A stretch of 64,000 bases of DNA from a virus, in IMG/VR virus record IMGVR_UViG_3300042484_003756, positions 1-64,000 of that record; one strand, 5' to 3'. The translations under genes were made by a program, and so were the position numbers. The notes beneath the pieces are model-generated. The model saw only the letters and a list, made by a program, of their open reading frames with translations, was not told where the DNA came from and searched no databases. Positions 42,263 through 52,817 of this stretch are shown here, in pieces; position 1 is the stretch's first letter; every line of letters begins with the position of its first letter.

Positions 42263-44696
42263 TAGTTATAAGATCGTAAATATCCCATAAAATTGGACCA
42301 TTGTTTATTCTTGTTACATCTGTTCCAGGTGTTACATAAGCGTCCAAAATTCTATCAAATACTTGTAAATCATTTCCTAATTCAAATCTTTGATTTCTTG
42401 CTGTGCCTTTTGGAACTGTAGTGGTAAGTGTTGTAGGCTCACCATTTTCACCATTCTGTGCAATAACTGTTACAACTAAATCGTTTTTAATTGTTTGATC
42501 ATCTGTTGTAGCAATTCCCGTTGTAGAACCATTGAAAATAATATTTGAAGAAGATAGATCATCTACGTAAGGAACATAAACTGATATTTTTCTAGATTCA
42601 AGTGAGACTCTATTTGTAAGCTTCATTCCACGTCTTAAAATTTCACCAGATATATTTCCGTCATCTAGGTATCCTCTAAACTTGTAATAAGCTGTTCCTC
42701 CAGTGCCAGTCCAAGAAGATCCACTATTTACAGATGTCAAACCTTGTCCAGAACTTCCTGAAATAACTCTAGTGTAAAGAGCTGTGGACCCTAAGCCAGT
42801 TGAAAAGTCTGACGGCTTGTTCAAAATCAACCAATAAGTAGTGCCTTGTAGAAGATTGGCTCCAGTGCTGAATTTTACAGTATATTCGTTTGTGCCCTGT
42901 AGAATATCTGAATTTCTTATAACTGAAGCGCTTGTGATCATTCCATTGGGCGTTGGTGTTGATCCAGTCGCAGAGTAAATTGATATAGATAAACCTGTTG
43001 TTCCAGATCCAGTAGATTGACCACCAGCAGAATATTTTAATTTAAGAGTAACTCCACCAACAAAACAATTTTCATTTGGTGTAATCTTAAACGCTGATAA
43101 TCCGTTTCTTAAAACTAAATCAGAATCATCAACTATTGAAGTCATTGTATTGTAAGATGGGTACTGAATTTCATTAATATTAGTAAGCTTTCTTTCAATC
43201 AAATCGCTACTCAATTGTGGTTTTTTGTAGACGTGATAGAAAAGTGGATTTGTTATACCAGCACCTGACCAATTTAATTCAACTAGATAATTACTTGTAG
43301 TGAAATTTGAAGAAACAAGATTGCTATATACCGGAATGCTTTCTACATATTCATCTGTCGAAATATTGTAAACAATTGTTGTTCCATAAATTTGAGTCCC
43401 AGATGACAATGAAGATATATAGTTAGAACAAGGAATAACTAAATTTGTAAATCCTGTTGCAGCTGCTGTATTATTACTTCCAATTGCGGCATTGTAAGTT
43501 ATTAGATCGCCTCTAAAAATAGCAAATGTGTGCTGAACGTCAGATCCTACAGTTTCGTAATAGGCTTTGGAGAAATTGTAAGGCAGTTCAAATCTTTCAA
43601 GTCCACTAAAAGATAAACCCTTAGAATAGAATTCTGTTTTTCTAAAAGGCTGCGTGGCTAACAATTCTCTATTAGTTTGACTTGAATTGAAAGATACAGT
43701 ACTTAGATATCTATAAACTGCAGATACTGTGTTTGAAACATAATCATTTGATTGATAAGCAGTTAGTGCTTCATTTGCGTTAGTGCAACTTTCAATAATT
43801 AAATTTTTATCGGCAGAGTCACCTAATATTTGATAAGTTGATATGTCTGTTGGCATATCAACAATAGTTCTTGTCAAGCCTGTACCTGAGTCTACTACTA
43901 CTGGATTTTCAGGATTTTTAACCATTACCTTACTTATAGGAATCCAGCTTTGAGGTAGTGGAGGAAAATAATCAAAATTATTTATATTTTCAGAAGTTTC
44001 TAAGACTGGAAAACCTGTAATAAATTTGACTCTTGGTTGAAATAAGAAAGTGACAGGATTATCAAGATAATAGGTGACAGGTAATGTTCCGAAAGAAGAC
44101 CCGTTATAGTATGAAGGATCAACTATCAATCCTGTCATATCATCTGTAGTATTTGAAAAAGTTATCAAATAGTTTCCAACAAATGCTTGAATAGGAAAGC
44201 CTAAATTCTTAGCAATTGTTGCATCTTTTACATACAAAATACTTGTTCCAGATAAACAAGTTGTGCTTACAGTTGTTGCCCAAGTTTGAGTTGCTTTTTT
44301 TACTTCAGAAATTGGTAAACCTAAAGTTACACCGTATTTATAACTTGCACCAAATCCACCTGAAGAATAATTTTTAGACCACTCTTTTTTTAACGGAATT
44401 TTTTGTGGTTGTAAATTAAATACGGATCCATTGTAAGCAACTTGTCCGCTTCTTACCGTTACATAATAAGGATCAAATGCAATGTCATAAGTTGTTTCGC
44501 ATCCTAAAGGAGCAGTTTCAAGAATACCAAAATATGGAGATCCATTATTTGCCATTGAAAGTAAATTATTTATTTCAAATATAGAAGAACCAGGAGTATC
44601 AATATCTCCAATGCCATAATTCAAAGCATCGTAAATATTACCTACTGTTTTTGTTAATTCAAGAACTATCTCTTCAACTTTTGATGATATTGCCAT
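42246..44696 (-). CDS. Large beta-rich tail protein, baseplate or fibre
   Basis: 816 aa. An N-terminal helical segment is followed by repeated beta domains with many Thr, Ser, Gly and Asn residues. A module at about 530-680 (SAFKITPN ... YWLIL ... YYKFRGYLDD) is also found in the 1567-aa protein. It is a candidate fibre or baseplate wedge. No catalytic motif. Confidence 0.65.
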   Translation of the reverse strand: MAISSKVEEIVLELTKTVGNIYDALNYGIGDIDTPGSSIFEINNLLSMANNGSPYFGILETAPLGCETTYDIAFDPYYVTVRSGQVAYNGSVFNLQPQKIPLKKEWSKNYSSGGFGASYKYGVTLGLPISEVKKATQTWATTVSTTCLSGTSILYVKDATIAKNLGFPIQAFVGNYLITFSNTTDDMTGLIVDPSYYNGSSFGTLPVTYYLDNPVTFLFQPRVKFITGFPVLETSENINNFDYFPPLPQSWIPISKVMVKNPENPVVVDSGTGLTRTIVDMPTDISTYQILGDSADKNLIIESCTNANEALTAYQSNDYVSNTVSAVYRYLSTVSFNSSQTNRELLATQPFRKTEFYSKGLSFSGLERFELPYNFSKAYYETVGSDVQHTFAIFRGDLITYNAAIGSNNTAAATGFTNLVIPCSNYISSLSSGTQIYGTTIVYNISTDEYVESIPVYSNLVSSNFTTSNYLVELNWSGAGITNPLFYHVYKKPQLSSDLIERKLTNINEIQYPSYNTMTSIVDDSDLVLRNGLSAFKITPNENCFVGGVTLKLKYSAGGQSTGSGTTGLSISIYSATGSTPTPNGMITSASVIRNSDILQGTNEYTVKFSTGANLLQGTTYWLILNKPSDFSTGLGSTALYTRVISGSSGQGLTSVNSGSSWTGTGGTAYYKFRGYLDDGNISGEILRRGMKLTNRVSLESRKISVYVPYVDDLSSSNIIFNGSTTGIATTDDQTIKNDLVVTVIAQNGENGEPTTLTTTVPKGTARNQRFELGNDLQVFDRILDAYVTPGTDVTRINNGPILWDIYDLITIETTP

Positions 44697-44697
44697 T

Positions 44698-45552
44698 TTA
44701 TATATTTATACTCAACTCTGATGATAGATAGGATAAAAGTCTGCTTGGTAAAAGTTGATTAGAATTTTGCCAATAAGATTTAAAATCTGGCTCCCAAGTT
44801 GAATTTCCTGCCCAATTTTCAATAATTTCTTTTGTTAAATTTTTCTGTGTATTATATTGTTCTGAAATTATTACATAATTTCTTATAATTGAACCAACTA
44901 CTATTTTAGAAATATTCTCTTCCGTATATCCAAAGTATCCTCTTGGTAATCTTTCATCTATAAGTTTGAAAAATACTCTAGAGTTTTTTATCGTCCCATC
45001 GTAATAAGAAACGTCTGCAATGAATTTATAAATTTCTAATTGATAAGTTTTATTTGTAGTAAAAGATAACTCTTGAGATGTTTTTATAATCTCTTCAGCA
45101 GTAGTAATATCTATGTCTTTACTTATAATAAGAGGACTACCGCTAGGGTCACTTTTTGGTCTTGCTAAAGAAAATGTAAGTTCTTCTCCCTCTGAACTAT
45201 CAGAGGTTAAAAATACTTTTCCAAATATGTAACCGTCTGACATTATGTCAAGATTTCCTAATATTTGTTGAATCGTATAACCTTGTTCGTTACCTGTAGG
45301 AAGTTCTATATTTGAAGTAGATAAAGCTGTCTTAACAAGTCCTTTGCCAAAACTTAAAACATCTAAAACCATATTGAAGTTTTGTGATTTTATAGCTGAT
45401 AATCCATACAATAACTGTAAATTTCGCTCAACTGTATTATTTGACAAAGCATATTCTTGAGAAGCTAAAGCAATATCTACAGTTTTTTCTGTTTGGTCTA
45501 AAGCAAGCACTAGATTATTCATTGTGATTGCTGACGCATAATTCATTGCCAT
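44698..45552 (-). CDS. Hypothetical tail-operon protein
   Basis: 284 aa with a helical N-terminus (about 110 residues) and a beta-rich C-terminal part. 'GKGLVKTALSTSN' is one of few K-T-A motifs in the tail operon. It lies between the two large beta-rich proteins. No family recognised. Confidence 0.65.
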   Translation of the reverse strand: MAMNYASAITMNNLVLALDQTEKTVDIALASQEYALSNNTVERNLQLLYGLSAIKSQNFNMVLDVLSFGKGLVKTALSTSNIELPTGNEQGYTIQQILGNLDIMSDGYIFGKVFLTSDSSEGEELTFSLARPKSDPSGSPLIISKDIDITTAEEIIKTSQELSFTTNKTYQLEIYKFIADVSYYDGTIKNSRVFFKLIDERLPRGYFGYTEENISKIVVGSIIRNYVIISEQYNTQKNLTKEIIENWAGNSTWEPDFKSYWQNSNQLLPSRLLSYLSSELSINI

Positions 45553-48500
45553 TATTTGTTCCTAATCACAATCTTGTCAGTAAGTGGAAATCCATAATAT
45601 TGATCATTGATTTCGTCTAAAGTTTTACCAACAACTAAATAAGAAAGTTTTTCTATTTTATTACTGTCAATCAAAATAGGACTTACTGATGAATCTTGAT
45701 AGAAAGAACTATCAACATCCTGCCAAGTTGTTGATCCAGTTTTCCTCCATTCCAATTTCAAGTTATGTATATTCTGATAATTATTAAATTGTAACTCTAA
45801 GGATATTGGTTGTGAGCTTCCAGTTGCTACATATGAAGTAGTGAAAGATGTTGAAGTTTTGTTTTTCCAATTACTGATATAAGGTTTTTCTTCATTATTG
45901 ATATATAACTTTATTCCGCCATTTGTAGTTACTTTAAAATCAAAAGTTGACCCTAATGAAGATTGAGTTGTAAAATCTCCAATTGCATATCCATTAAAAT
46001 AATTTGTTTGTCCTAGCCCACTAAAATTATCAAAGTTTATATTGTAATGAGCTGAAGTTATATTACTCATATCGTTACTATCTAATTCAAGATAATTCCA
46101 AGATGATTTGCTATACCATTGAGCTATCCATGTCGGAGATTTATCAAGTTTCACATAAGTTGTTTGCAATTGGTTATTGACAAAATACTTAAGATATAAG
46201 TGGATATCATTTGCTCTCTTGATGTATCTATTAAGATTATCTCCAAAATAGTGAGTATTTGCGGACCCTGAAAGATTGCTGCTAAGGTAGATTTTATAAT
46301 TATTATTTATTGAATCGTAAATCAAGTTTGTGATAGCTGTTCCACTAGTAATTACATTAGAAGTGACAGCAATTCCGACCATTACTGATGTATCAAAATT
46401 TTCTTCTGGTATGTAAAGAAGATTTGTCCCAGATGTTCCAGTAGCTCCAATTGCAGTTACTCTTGAAACAAATGATCTTGGATAAATATATAATTGAGAT
46501 GGAGTAAATAATTCTTGATTGTTTATTGACCAAAATTCATCTACATAATAATCCGTATTATTTGCTCTAGTTTTGTTAGGTTCAGGCAAAACTAAAGAAG
46601 AATTATTAAAGTCCCTATTGAAAGCTGCGTAAATTTCATCATCTAATCCATAAAAAATAACATATGGAGTGCCTGTAGAAGATGTCCAAGAATATCCATC
46701 ATAAAAAGCTATATTTGTTGCTGTTGGGGAAGCACTTTCTTGGATTTGCAATCTTAAATCGTATTTAATTACATAGTTTTGATTAGTGCTTGTTCCTGCG
46801 CTTTCTGAAATAGTCATTGAGGAAGATGAGCCAATAGATGCAATTTCATACCAAGTTGAAATATCACTATAACTAGAACTACCAAATCCTATAGAAGCAT
46901 ATTTTTGATATTTATTAAAATCAGCAGTTGTATTTTTTGATGGGTTGTAAAGTCCACTTACTGCTGTTCCACTTACACTTACTAATCCTAAAGTTTTGCT
47001 ATCATAATTTGGAGGATTAGTATTTGAATCAAATACAATCCAATATGTTCTGCTTTTTGTTAGTGAATAATTTACATAGAAGTAAACATCGTCAAGAATA
47101 TTTTTGATGCTTTTGTAAAAAACTTTTGAGCCTGTAATAAGTTTTGAATTAGGAAGACCATTTTTATTATCCCAAATACTACATTGAATATAAGCATCAG
47201 GATTATTACATACCGCTAAACTTTGCAATCTAATCTTTAATGACTTGATATTTTGATAATCATTTGGCGTTATCTTGAAAGCAAATCTGTTGTAATTAAC
47301 ACTCTTATATCCACCTTTTGTATCCTGGATAATGTTAGTTGCATCAATTATAGAAATTTGTTGTTTGAATACATTTTCTAAATTATTTATAGAAGTGTCA
47401 GAAGTCGAGTATCCAGCAATACTTATTAAGAAAGAATCAGATCTTAAATCTAATAAATTTTGAGCAGTGAAAGTTTTGAAATCTTTTTCTCCACCAGTGA
47501 CTTCATTATAGTTAGAAATCCAATGTATATTTTTGTTATATCTGTAGTTGGAAACAGTCATGCCAATTTCTTTAATGTTTGAAAATGTATTAGAAAATTG
47601 GCTAGAATCAGGCGTGTAAAAAGATTTTGTCAATTCATAATCACTAATTTTATCTTGTATTTCAGCTTCAGTAATATTAGGATTTGAAAGTTTAAGATTG
47701 CTTATAAAATCTGATTTGGTTTGTTTTGTTTGATCAACAGGCTGGACTTGCTTAGTTAATATTGCTCTACTCTCTCCCATTTGCATATTTGGAATGATCG
47801 CAGCACTACCAAATAGTCTATATTCTTCTATGGAATTGAAAGTGCCAGGAGAATTACTGGTTTTTTCTGTTTGTGATCCTTGTTTAAAATACCCAGAAGT
47901 GGATAAATTTTTCTTTTGTCTATTAGTATATTCGTCATCAGTGATAAAGAATTTTGATGAATTTAATTTTATATTTTTTATAAATTTATCACTAGAAGAA
48001 TTTTCAAAAACAATTGAAAATGAATAATCTTTAGTCAATCTATTTCCATTGTTTTCTTGGTCTAGCTCACCTTGTGTGTTAGAAAACTCTTGATAAAATT
48101 CAAATTCTGTATTATTTTCAAAATTTATATTTTTCAAAGTCATTCCATTTTCATCATATTTAAATGCTAATGTAGTGGGAGGTTTGGTAAGCCAAGATAT
48201 CATAGCATTTGCGCCTGTTTCTTGAACTTCAATATTGATAGGTTCTGTTTCTAATGGACTGTTTTTAACTCCGTAAAATTGATTATCTACTGTAGTTTTA
48301 TAATTTTCCTCAAGAGTCAAATAATTATCATTTATAATTGATAAAACTTGCCCATATAAAGACATACCATCAGAACTGTAAAGATAATCACCTTCAGTAA
48401 TTTCTGTAGTAAATTTAGACAAATTTCCAATAACTACATTATTTCCTGAAGAAATTGTAATTTTTCCAGAACCTTTAGTCGTTTGATAATTTGATTTTAA

Positions 48501-50255
48501 AGCTGGTGCAATTGGATATTTCAGCAAATTGTGCAAAAGTAAAGATTTTTTAAAACTATTATTTTTGACATCTGAATAACTACTAGTTCCATAAGATTTG
48601 AAATTAGTAAATGGGGCTATCAAATCTATTCCTAGTTTGTCGTAAATATTTTTGTATTCTTCACTTCTAGTAAAAGTTGTCATTGAAATAACTTCTTGCA
48701 AAGTATCATTTATCAAATCACTATCACCAATAGGAGAAATTGCAAAGTTATCTGCTTTTCTATCTATATGAATTATCGAAGCATTGTTTAGATTATATGT
48801 TGTAGCAGTCTTATTCTTAATTGTTCCTGAAGTTTTAAATGACGGGTATGAAAGAATTATTTTTGCAATAATATCGTAATCATTGTCAATTGGTGGATAG
48901 TTTTCAAAATCATACCAATCTACTGGCACTGATTCTTGAGGCATTGCTTTTCCAAAAAACAGATAAAAATCAATGTCTCCATTCTCATACTGATTTCCAG
49001 AAATAATATTTTTAGTAGCAATAATCACTGGAAGATATTCAAAGTTATTTAATGAAACATAATTTGCTAACGAGTTTGTATCTCCAGTTGCACTAAAAGT
49101 TTCAGGATATAAATATCTAAAAGGCTCTGTTGTTGTTATATAATCCCCATCAAAATATTTTTGGTTAGTTTTGCTTCTTGAAAAAAGATATACATTTGTA
49201 TCATTTACACCTGTTTTATCAAATGTAAGATAATTTTTTATATCTTTTTGTAAGTAAGTTTTTCTAGGGAAAATATTCCAAGTTGAATTTAGATTACTTG
49301 AATTAAAAGTAACAGCAGTTCCAGAAGTATATGTTGGGTATGTAGATAAAAAATTTACATCATGTGTGTCCCAATAGAATGCTAAATGATACCAATAATC
49401 TGCTGTCCAAGTAGATGGTGTTTTTACTTTGAACAAATAATGATCTTTAATTCTATCTGTTGACGAACCTATAGATGAAACTTCAGAAACATTGTAAGCA
49501 AGATAAGTTAAAGCTAATCCCGCCATACTTCCTCCTAAAGAGAAAGTTGATCCGATGCCTTGAGTTTTAAGAAATGTATGAGAAGCAATACCCAAATCTT
49601 TTGGAGTATTGGTATATGGATTTATAAATTGTGCGCTTTCAAAATAAGACTTTGGAATTATTATGTGCGCTTCATTATTAGAATCTGTTCCTGTATTTTT
49701 GACAGAAATCCATCTTGAAGAATTGAATAAGTTTACTCTTTGATAAATACTTCCATTCCATCTTACGGGATAGTCGTAATTAGTTCTTTCTGAACCATTA
49801 CTTGGCTCAGAATTTATGTTGTAAATTATGTAAGAAGTATTTGCATTTCCAGCTGCATTATATGGTGGTAAATAATACTGCCAAGCATTGTAGTCCCAAA
49901 CATCCCATCCTTCTGTGGCTGGAGGATTGTAATATTGAGGTGTCCAGTTGCCAGTATTTGCAAAGCTAGCAATTTTTGAGTCTACTGTATATTTACCACC
50001 TTGAAAACCAAAAGAAATATTGTCGTCAGAACCAAAAGTTTGGTAAGGTTTTGTAGTAAGCCCTTGCGGTGTAAGTCCAGCTAAATCATAGTCGTGAAAG
50101 ATTGTTGATCCTCTAAACTTAACGACAATTCTCTCATAATCCAAAAAATAACCGTGATTTAAAGACAAATTACCAATCAAATCTTTATAAGCATGTTTCG
50201 CTTTTCCGATTTGATTTATTATAAATTCAAGGCCTTTTTTGGATACGAGACTCAT
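45552..50255 (-). CDS. Very large tail fibre/adhesin-like protein with PA14-like domain
   Basis: 1567 aa. It is mostly beta structure with aromatic-rich segments typical of carbohydrate-binding modules. A module at about 988-1205 (FAFKITPN ... YWIVFDSN ... YVIFYGLDD) is shared with the 816-aa protein. Residues about 1418-1515 look like a PA14 domain: NGGIKLYINNEEK, then a strand set ending in LKLEWRK. PA14 domains often bind glycans. It may be the host-range or receptor-binding protein. Not confirmed by any family name. Confidence 0.7.
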   Translation of the reverse strand: MSLVSKKGLEFIINQIGKAKHAYKDLIGNLSLNHGYFLDYERIVVKFRGSTIFHDYDLAGLTPQGLTTKPYQTFGSDDNISFGFQGGKYTVDSKIASFANTGNWTPQYYNPPATEGWDVWDYNAWQYYLPPYNAAGNANTSYIIYNINSEPSNGSERTNYDYPVRWNGSIYQRVNLFNSSRWISVKNTGTDSNNEAHIIIPKSYFESAQFINPYTNTPKDLGIASHTFLKTQGIGSTFSLGGSMAGLALTYLAYNVSEVSSIGSSTDRIKDHYLFKVKTPSTWTADYWYHLAFYWDTHDVNFLSTYPTYTSGTAVTFNSSNLNSTWNIFPRKTYLQKDIKNYLTFDKTGVNDTNVYLFSRSKTNQKYFDGDYITTTEPFRYLYPETFSATGDTNSLANYVSLNNFEYLPVIIATKNIISGNQYENGDIDFYLFFGKAMPQESVPVDWYDFENYPPIDNDYDIIAKIILSYPSFKTSGTIKNKTATTYNLNNASIIHIDRKADNFAISPIGDSDLINDTLQEVISMTTFTRSEEYKNIYDKLGIDLIAPFTNFKSYGTSSYSDVKNNSFKKSLLLHNLLKYPIAPALKSNYQTTKGSGKITISSGNNVVIGNLSKFTTEITEGDYLYSSDGMSLYGQVLSIINDNYLTLEENYKTTVDNQFYGVKNSPLETEPINIEVQETGANAMISWLTKPPTTLAFKYDENGMTLKNINFENNTEFEFYQEFSNTQGELDQENNGNRLTKDYSFSIVFENSSSDKFIKNIKLNSSKFFITDDEYTNRQKKNLSTSGYFKQGSQTEKTSNSPGTFNSIEEYRLFGSAAIIPNMQMGESRAILTKQVQPVDQTKQTKSDFISNLKLSNPNITEAEIQDKISDYELTKSFYTPDSSQFSNTFSNIKEIGMTVSNYRYNKNIHWISNYNEVTGGEKDFKTFTAQNLLDLRSDSFLISIAGYSTSDTSINNLENVFKQQISIIDATNIIQDTKGGYKSVNYNRFAFKITPNDYQNIKSLKIRLQSLAVCNNPDAYIQCSIWDNKNGLPNSKLITGSKVFYKSIKNILDDVYFYVNYSLTKSRTYWIVFDSNTNPPNYDSKTLGLVSVSGTAVSGLYNPSKNTTADFNKYQKYASIGFGSSSYSDISTWYEIASIGSSSSMTISESAGTSTNQNYVIKYDLRLQIQESASPTATNIAFYDGYSWTSSTGTPYVIFYGLDDEIYAAFNRDFNNSSLVLPEPNKTRANNTDYYVDEFWSINNQELFTPSQLYIYPRSFVSRVTAIGATGTSGTNLLYIPEENFDTSVMVGIAVTSNVITSGTAITNLIYDSINNNYKIYLSSNLSGSANTHYFGDNLNRYIKRANDIHLYLKYFVNNQLQTTYVKLDKSPTWIAQWYSKSSWNYLELDSNDMSNITSAHYNINFDNFSGLGQTNYFNGYAIGDFTTQSSLGSTFDFKVTTNGGIKLYINNEEKPYISNWKNKTSTSFTTSYVATGSSQPISLELQFNNYQNIHNLKLEWRKTGSTTWQDVDSSFYQDSSVSPILIDSNKIEKLSYLVVGKTLDEINDQYYGFPLTDKIVIRNK

Positions 50256-50257
50256 TG

Positions 50258-51034
50258 TTAATATGCAGTTGTTGGTACATTATCTGGACCAAAATAAATT
50301 TGTCTGACTAATTCTTTAGCTGTTATTGTGATACTGCCACTTCTAAAAAGTTGTTTACCTGTAGCGTCATCTGAAGATTTTATATCATTGCAAAGCACAT
50401 CGTATAACATTCTGATAGGCTCAACACTATCTGCTTGCATTCTCAATATGTTATTTTTTGCTTTTGTTGATAAATTTGTTACAGTAGTTCCTACTCCAAC
50501 ATCGTTATACATTCTGATAAATGCTTCTGCTGCTTTTCCAGAATCAGGTAAAGTTGGTGCAGCAAGAGTAGCAGGATGTGTTTCTGACCAAAGAGTGTTG
50601 AACTCATTTGTAACAGTTGTAGCGTACGAACTCAAAATATTATTGTGATCTACTGTAAAGTGAGCTGGAGAAAGCGTAAATTTCTCGCAAATTGGACAAG
50701 TTTCAACTACCCAAATTCTTCTGTGTTTTCTTAATATTGATAAAATAATTCTAGTTGCTTCTTGGGTGACTCTTTCTGTAGTTTCAATATTATCAGCACC
50801 AACATTAACTTCAATATTAACATTATGCTCATATTCCTGTAATCCAAAAGAAATGTCTTTAAGCGGAGAACTTGCACCTTTGAAAACTATAGCTATTCCA
50901 TTAGGTCTTACTGCAGCTTCGCCAATATAAAATCCAGATACTGTGCGATCAAAAATTACCGCTTCACCTTTAGCATTTTTTGGCAACTCATGGAATAAGA
51001 TGCCTCTCAAGGTATCATAAACTCTTTCAAGCAT
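50258..51034 (-). CDS. Putative tail completion/terminator protein
   Basis: 258 aa. The N-terminal half resembles tail terminators: a helix, then GIAIVFKGASSPLKDISFG, LQEYEHNVNIEV and a helix of basic residues. It has a CPIC motif and a nearby AHFTVDH that could bind zinc. The C-terminal half is helical. It lies next to the head-tail connector gene, which supports the role. Confidence 0.55.
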   Translation of the reverse strand: MLERVYDTLRGILFHELPKNAKGEAVIFDRTVSGFYIGEAAVRPNGIAIVFKGASSPLKDISFGLQEYEHNVNIEVNVGADNIETTERVTQEATRIILSILRKHRRIWVVETCPICEKFTLSPAHFTVDHNNILSSYATTVTNEFNTLWSETHPATLAAPTLPDSGKAAEAFIRMYNDVGVGTTVTNLSTKAKNNILRMQADSVEPIRMLYDVLCNDIKSSDDATGKQLFRSGSITITAKELVRQIYFGPDNVPTTAY

Positions 51035-51043
51035 TTATTTCAC

Positions 51044-51538
51044 CTATTGACTTTGGCCTTTTGAACGTTTGCCTTCTGTCGGGTTGCTTACAACGCCTCT
51101 CAGTGTAGATCTAACAAATCTATCTCCACGAGTATTTCTCTGTCCAAATAGTCTAATTTCGCCATTTTGAATTCTAACAATTTCATTTTGAGCAAAATCA
51201 AACCTAACTTTTTGTGATTCAGAGTATTGTGGATCAGCTCCTTGAAGTGCTTGCATATAATACATTTGAGCTGACAATATCGCACAAATAACTGGTACTG
51301 GGTGAGGATAAGATACATCTCCCCCAATATTTATTTGCTTCAAAGGAACATCGTACATAGTAGCAAGATTAGCATCAATTTCCGCAGATGCCTGTTGAAT
51401 AAAAAAATCTAAATTAATATTTGATGCAGATTCAGGAGTAGGATTTCTAAAATTAGGGATTGGATTATCTCCCTCTGTTACGACATTCGGTGGAAGATAT
51501 TGCTTGACATCATTTGTTGTGCAGTAAGAACGTGGCAT
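51044..51538 (-). CDS. Head-tail connector-like protein (DUF1320/gp36-like)
   Basis: 164 aa. YCTTNDVKQYL, IQQASAEIDANLATMYDVPL and PHPVPVICAILSAQMYYM match the pattern of small helical adaptor proteins of the Mu gp36/DUF1320 type: a Y-x-T start, an 'A-x-x-I-D-x-x-L' helix and a hydrophobic helix. These form a ring below the portal. The start is one base before the PHP-like stop, a tight operon. Confidence 0.7.
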   Translation of the reverse strand: MPRSYCTTNDVKQYLPPNVVTEGDNPIPNFRNPTPESASNINLDFFIQQASAEIDANLATMYDVPLKQINIGGDVSYPHPVPVICAILSAQMYYMQALQGADPQYSESQKVRFDFAQNEIVRIQNGEIRLFGQRNTRGDRFVRSTLRGVVSNPTEGKRSKGQSQ

Positions 51539-52218
51539 TACACTACTCCTATTTGTGGTTTTAAATATTTGGGTGTAAAATCAACACCCTCATCACCTTG
51601 TAAAAATCCCATTTCTTGTGCTGTTTTTCTTTGCATCAAGGTAAAAACATTTGAATCATCTAATTCATTTGCTGATGTCGATCCTGAATTTACAAATCTT
51701 GGAAAATCAATGTCAACATCTCTATAGCCACCTGATTTTGCATTAAAAATTTCAACTCCGTCAGGGGCAAATTTACTTCCTTGCAATCTATTTAAGGTTA
51801 TGGCTAGTTTTGAGTTGACATTTGTAGCTAATACAAATCCATTGTTATCATGAACATAACCACAAACCTTATCGATTGAAAGATTCATTGGTACTGGTTT
51901 TAATAAATTGTAAATATACAATTCTTCTTTGCCAGAACAGTTATAAGTTTGCCCAGACACAACTACTAAATCCATTTGTTGTTGCTGGGCCATTTGTTTT
52001 GCTTTCAATCCTACGTAAGGTGCATCTGGAGAAAGAATTCCAACAATATCCAATCCATTAATGATTGCTGAAGTAAGAATTGATTTTATAGTTGAATTTA
52101 AGTAGTCTTCGTTTGAGAAAGCTTCTTCTTTGTCAATAAATACGCACAAATCAACTCTTAAGACATTTTTTCTAATGGCTGTGCATTCTTTTGCTATGTG
52201 ATACCAGGAGCGTTCCAT
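51538..52218 (-). CDS. Degenerate PHP-domain-like protein in the neck module
   Basis: 226 aa. The order of segments fits the PHP fold: VDLCVFIDKEEAFSNEDYL, ILTSAIINGLDIVGILSPDA, a helix, VVSGQTY, and CGYVHDNNGFVLATN. In active PHP enzymes the first and second segments carry D-x-H-x-H and T-D-H metal ligands. Here they read DLCVF and LSP, so the metal site is lost. It may be a structural reuse of the fold in the neck. The match is by pattern and moderately sure. Confidence 0.55.
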   Translation of the reverse strand: MERSWYHIAKECTAIRKNVLRVDLCVFIDKEEAFSNEDYLNSTIKSILTSAIINGLDIVGILSPDAPYVGLKAKQMAQQQQMDLVVVSGQTYNCSGKEELYIYNLLKPVPMNLSIDKVCGYVHDNNGFVLATNVNSKLAITLNRLQGSKFAPDGVEIFNAKSGGYRDVDIDFPRFVNSGSTSANELDDSNVFTLMQRKTAQEMGFLQGDEGVDFTPKYLKPQIGVV

Positions 52219-52252
52219 AATAAAGAAAATACTAGGTCTTGGCTCTTTTTAC

Positions 52253-52801
52253 CTATCTTTTCTTGCCGCAATCTGGACAGAACTTTTCCATTGCAGGAAA
52301 ACTGAATCCACACTCTGTGCAAAATTTTGGCATTTGAGCAGTACCGCATTCGAGACAGAACTTGGCATCTTTTGGAAGATTATACATACAGTCTTTGTTA
52401 GCGCAACTTTTGAACCACTGATTTTCAGCTTGCTTATGTTCAGTAGTCCCATCCATCTCGTCTAGTTCAGAAATCAAATCTGCAATATTGACTGTATTTG
52501 GAACTATTGGGCTCTTTTCCAAAATCCGAACTTCATTTGTTGGTTCTTCATGTTCAGATGTCTTCAGAATAGGTTGTTTTTCTGCCCATTTTTGAAATTC
52601 TGGACTGTCGAAAAGACTTTGCTTTGGTTCTGCACTAATATCACCAGATTCATCGATTTTTAGATCAATTTCTTGCTCTGACATTTCCATCTCATCCCCA
52701 AGCACTGTATGTCCAAATTTATTAACTTTTGGCTTGGGGAGATCTTCACGATGAGGGTTTGTAAATGAAGCTCGTAATACTTTGATCTGATCGTCGTCCA
52801 T
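52253..52801 (-). CDS. Protein with C-terminal double zinc ribbon
   Basis: 182 aa. The first 110 residues are acidic and disordered. The C-terminal 55 residues hold several paired cysteines: CANKDCMYN, FCLECGTA, FCTECGFS and FCPDCGKK. This is a double zinc ribbon (DZR) arrangement, used in protein-protein or nucleic acid contacts. It lies in the neck operon. Confidence 0.8.
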   Translation of the reverse strand: MDDDQIKVLRASFTNPHREDLPKPKVNKFGHTVLGDEMEMSEQEIDLKIDESGDISAEPKQSLFDSPEFQKWAEKQPILKTSEHEEPTNEVRILEKSPIVPNTVNIADLISELDEMDGTTEHKQAENQWFKSCANKDCMYNLPKDAKFCLECGTAQMPKFCTECGFSFPAMEKFCPDCGKKR

Positions 52802-52817
52802 AAACTAATTTTACAGA

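Noticed and set aside
51538-52218. Active PHP phosphoesterase
   Set aside because: The metal-binding His residues of both signature segments are missing.
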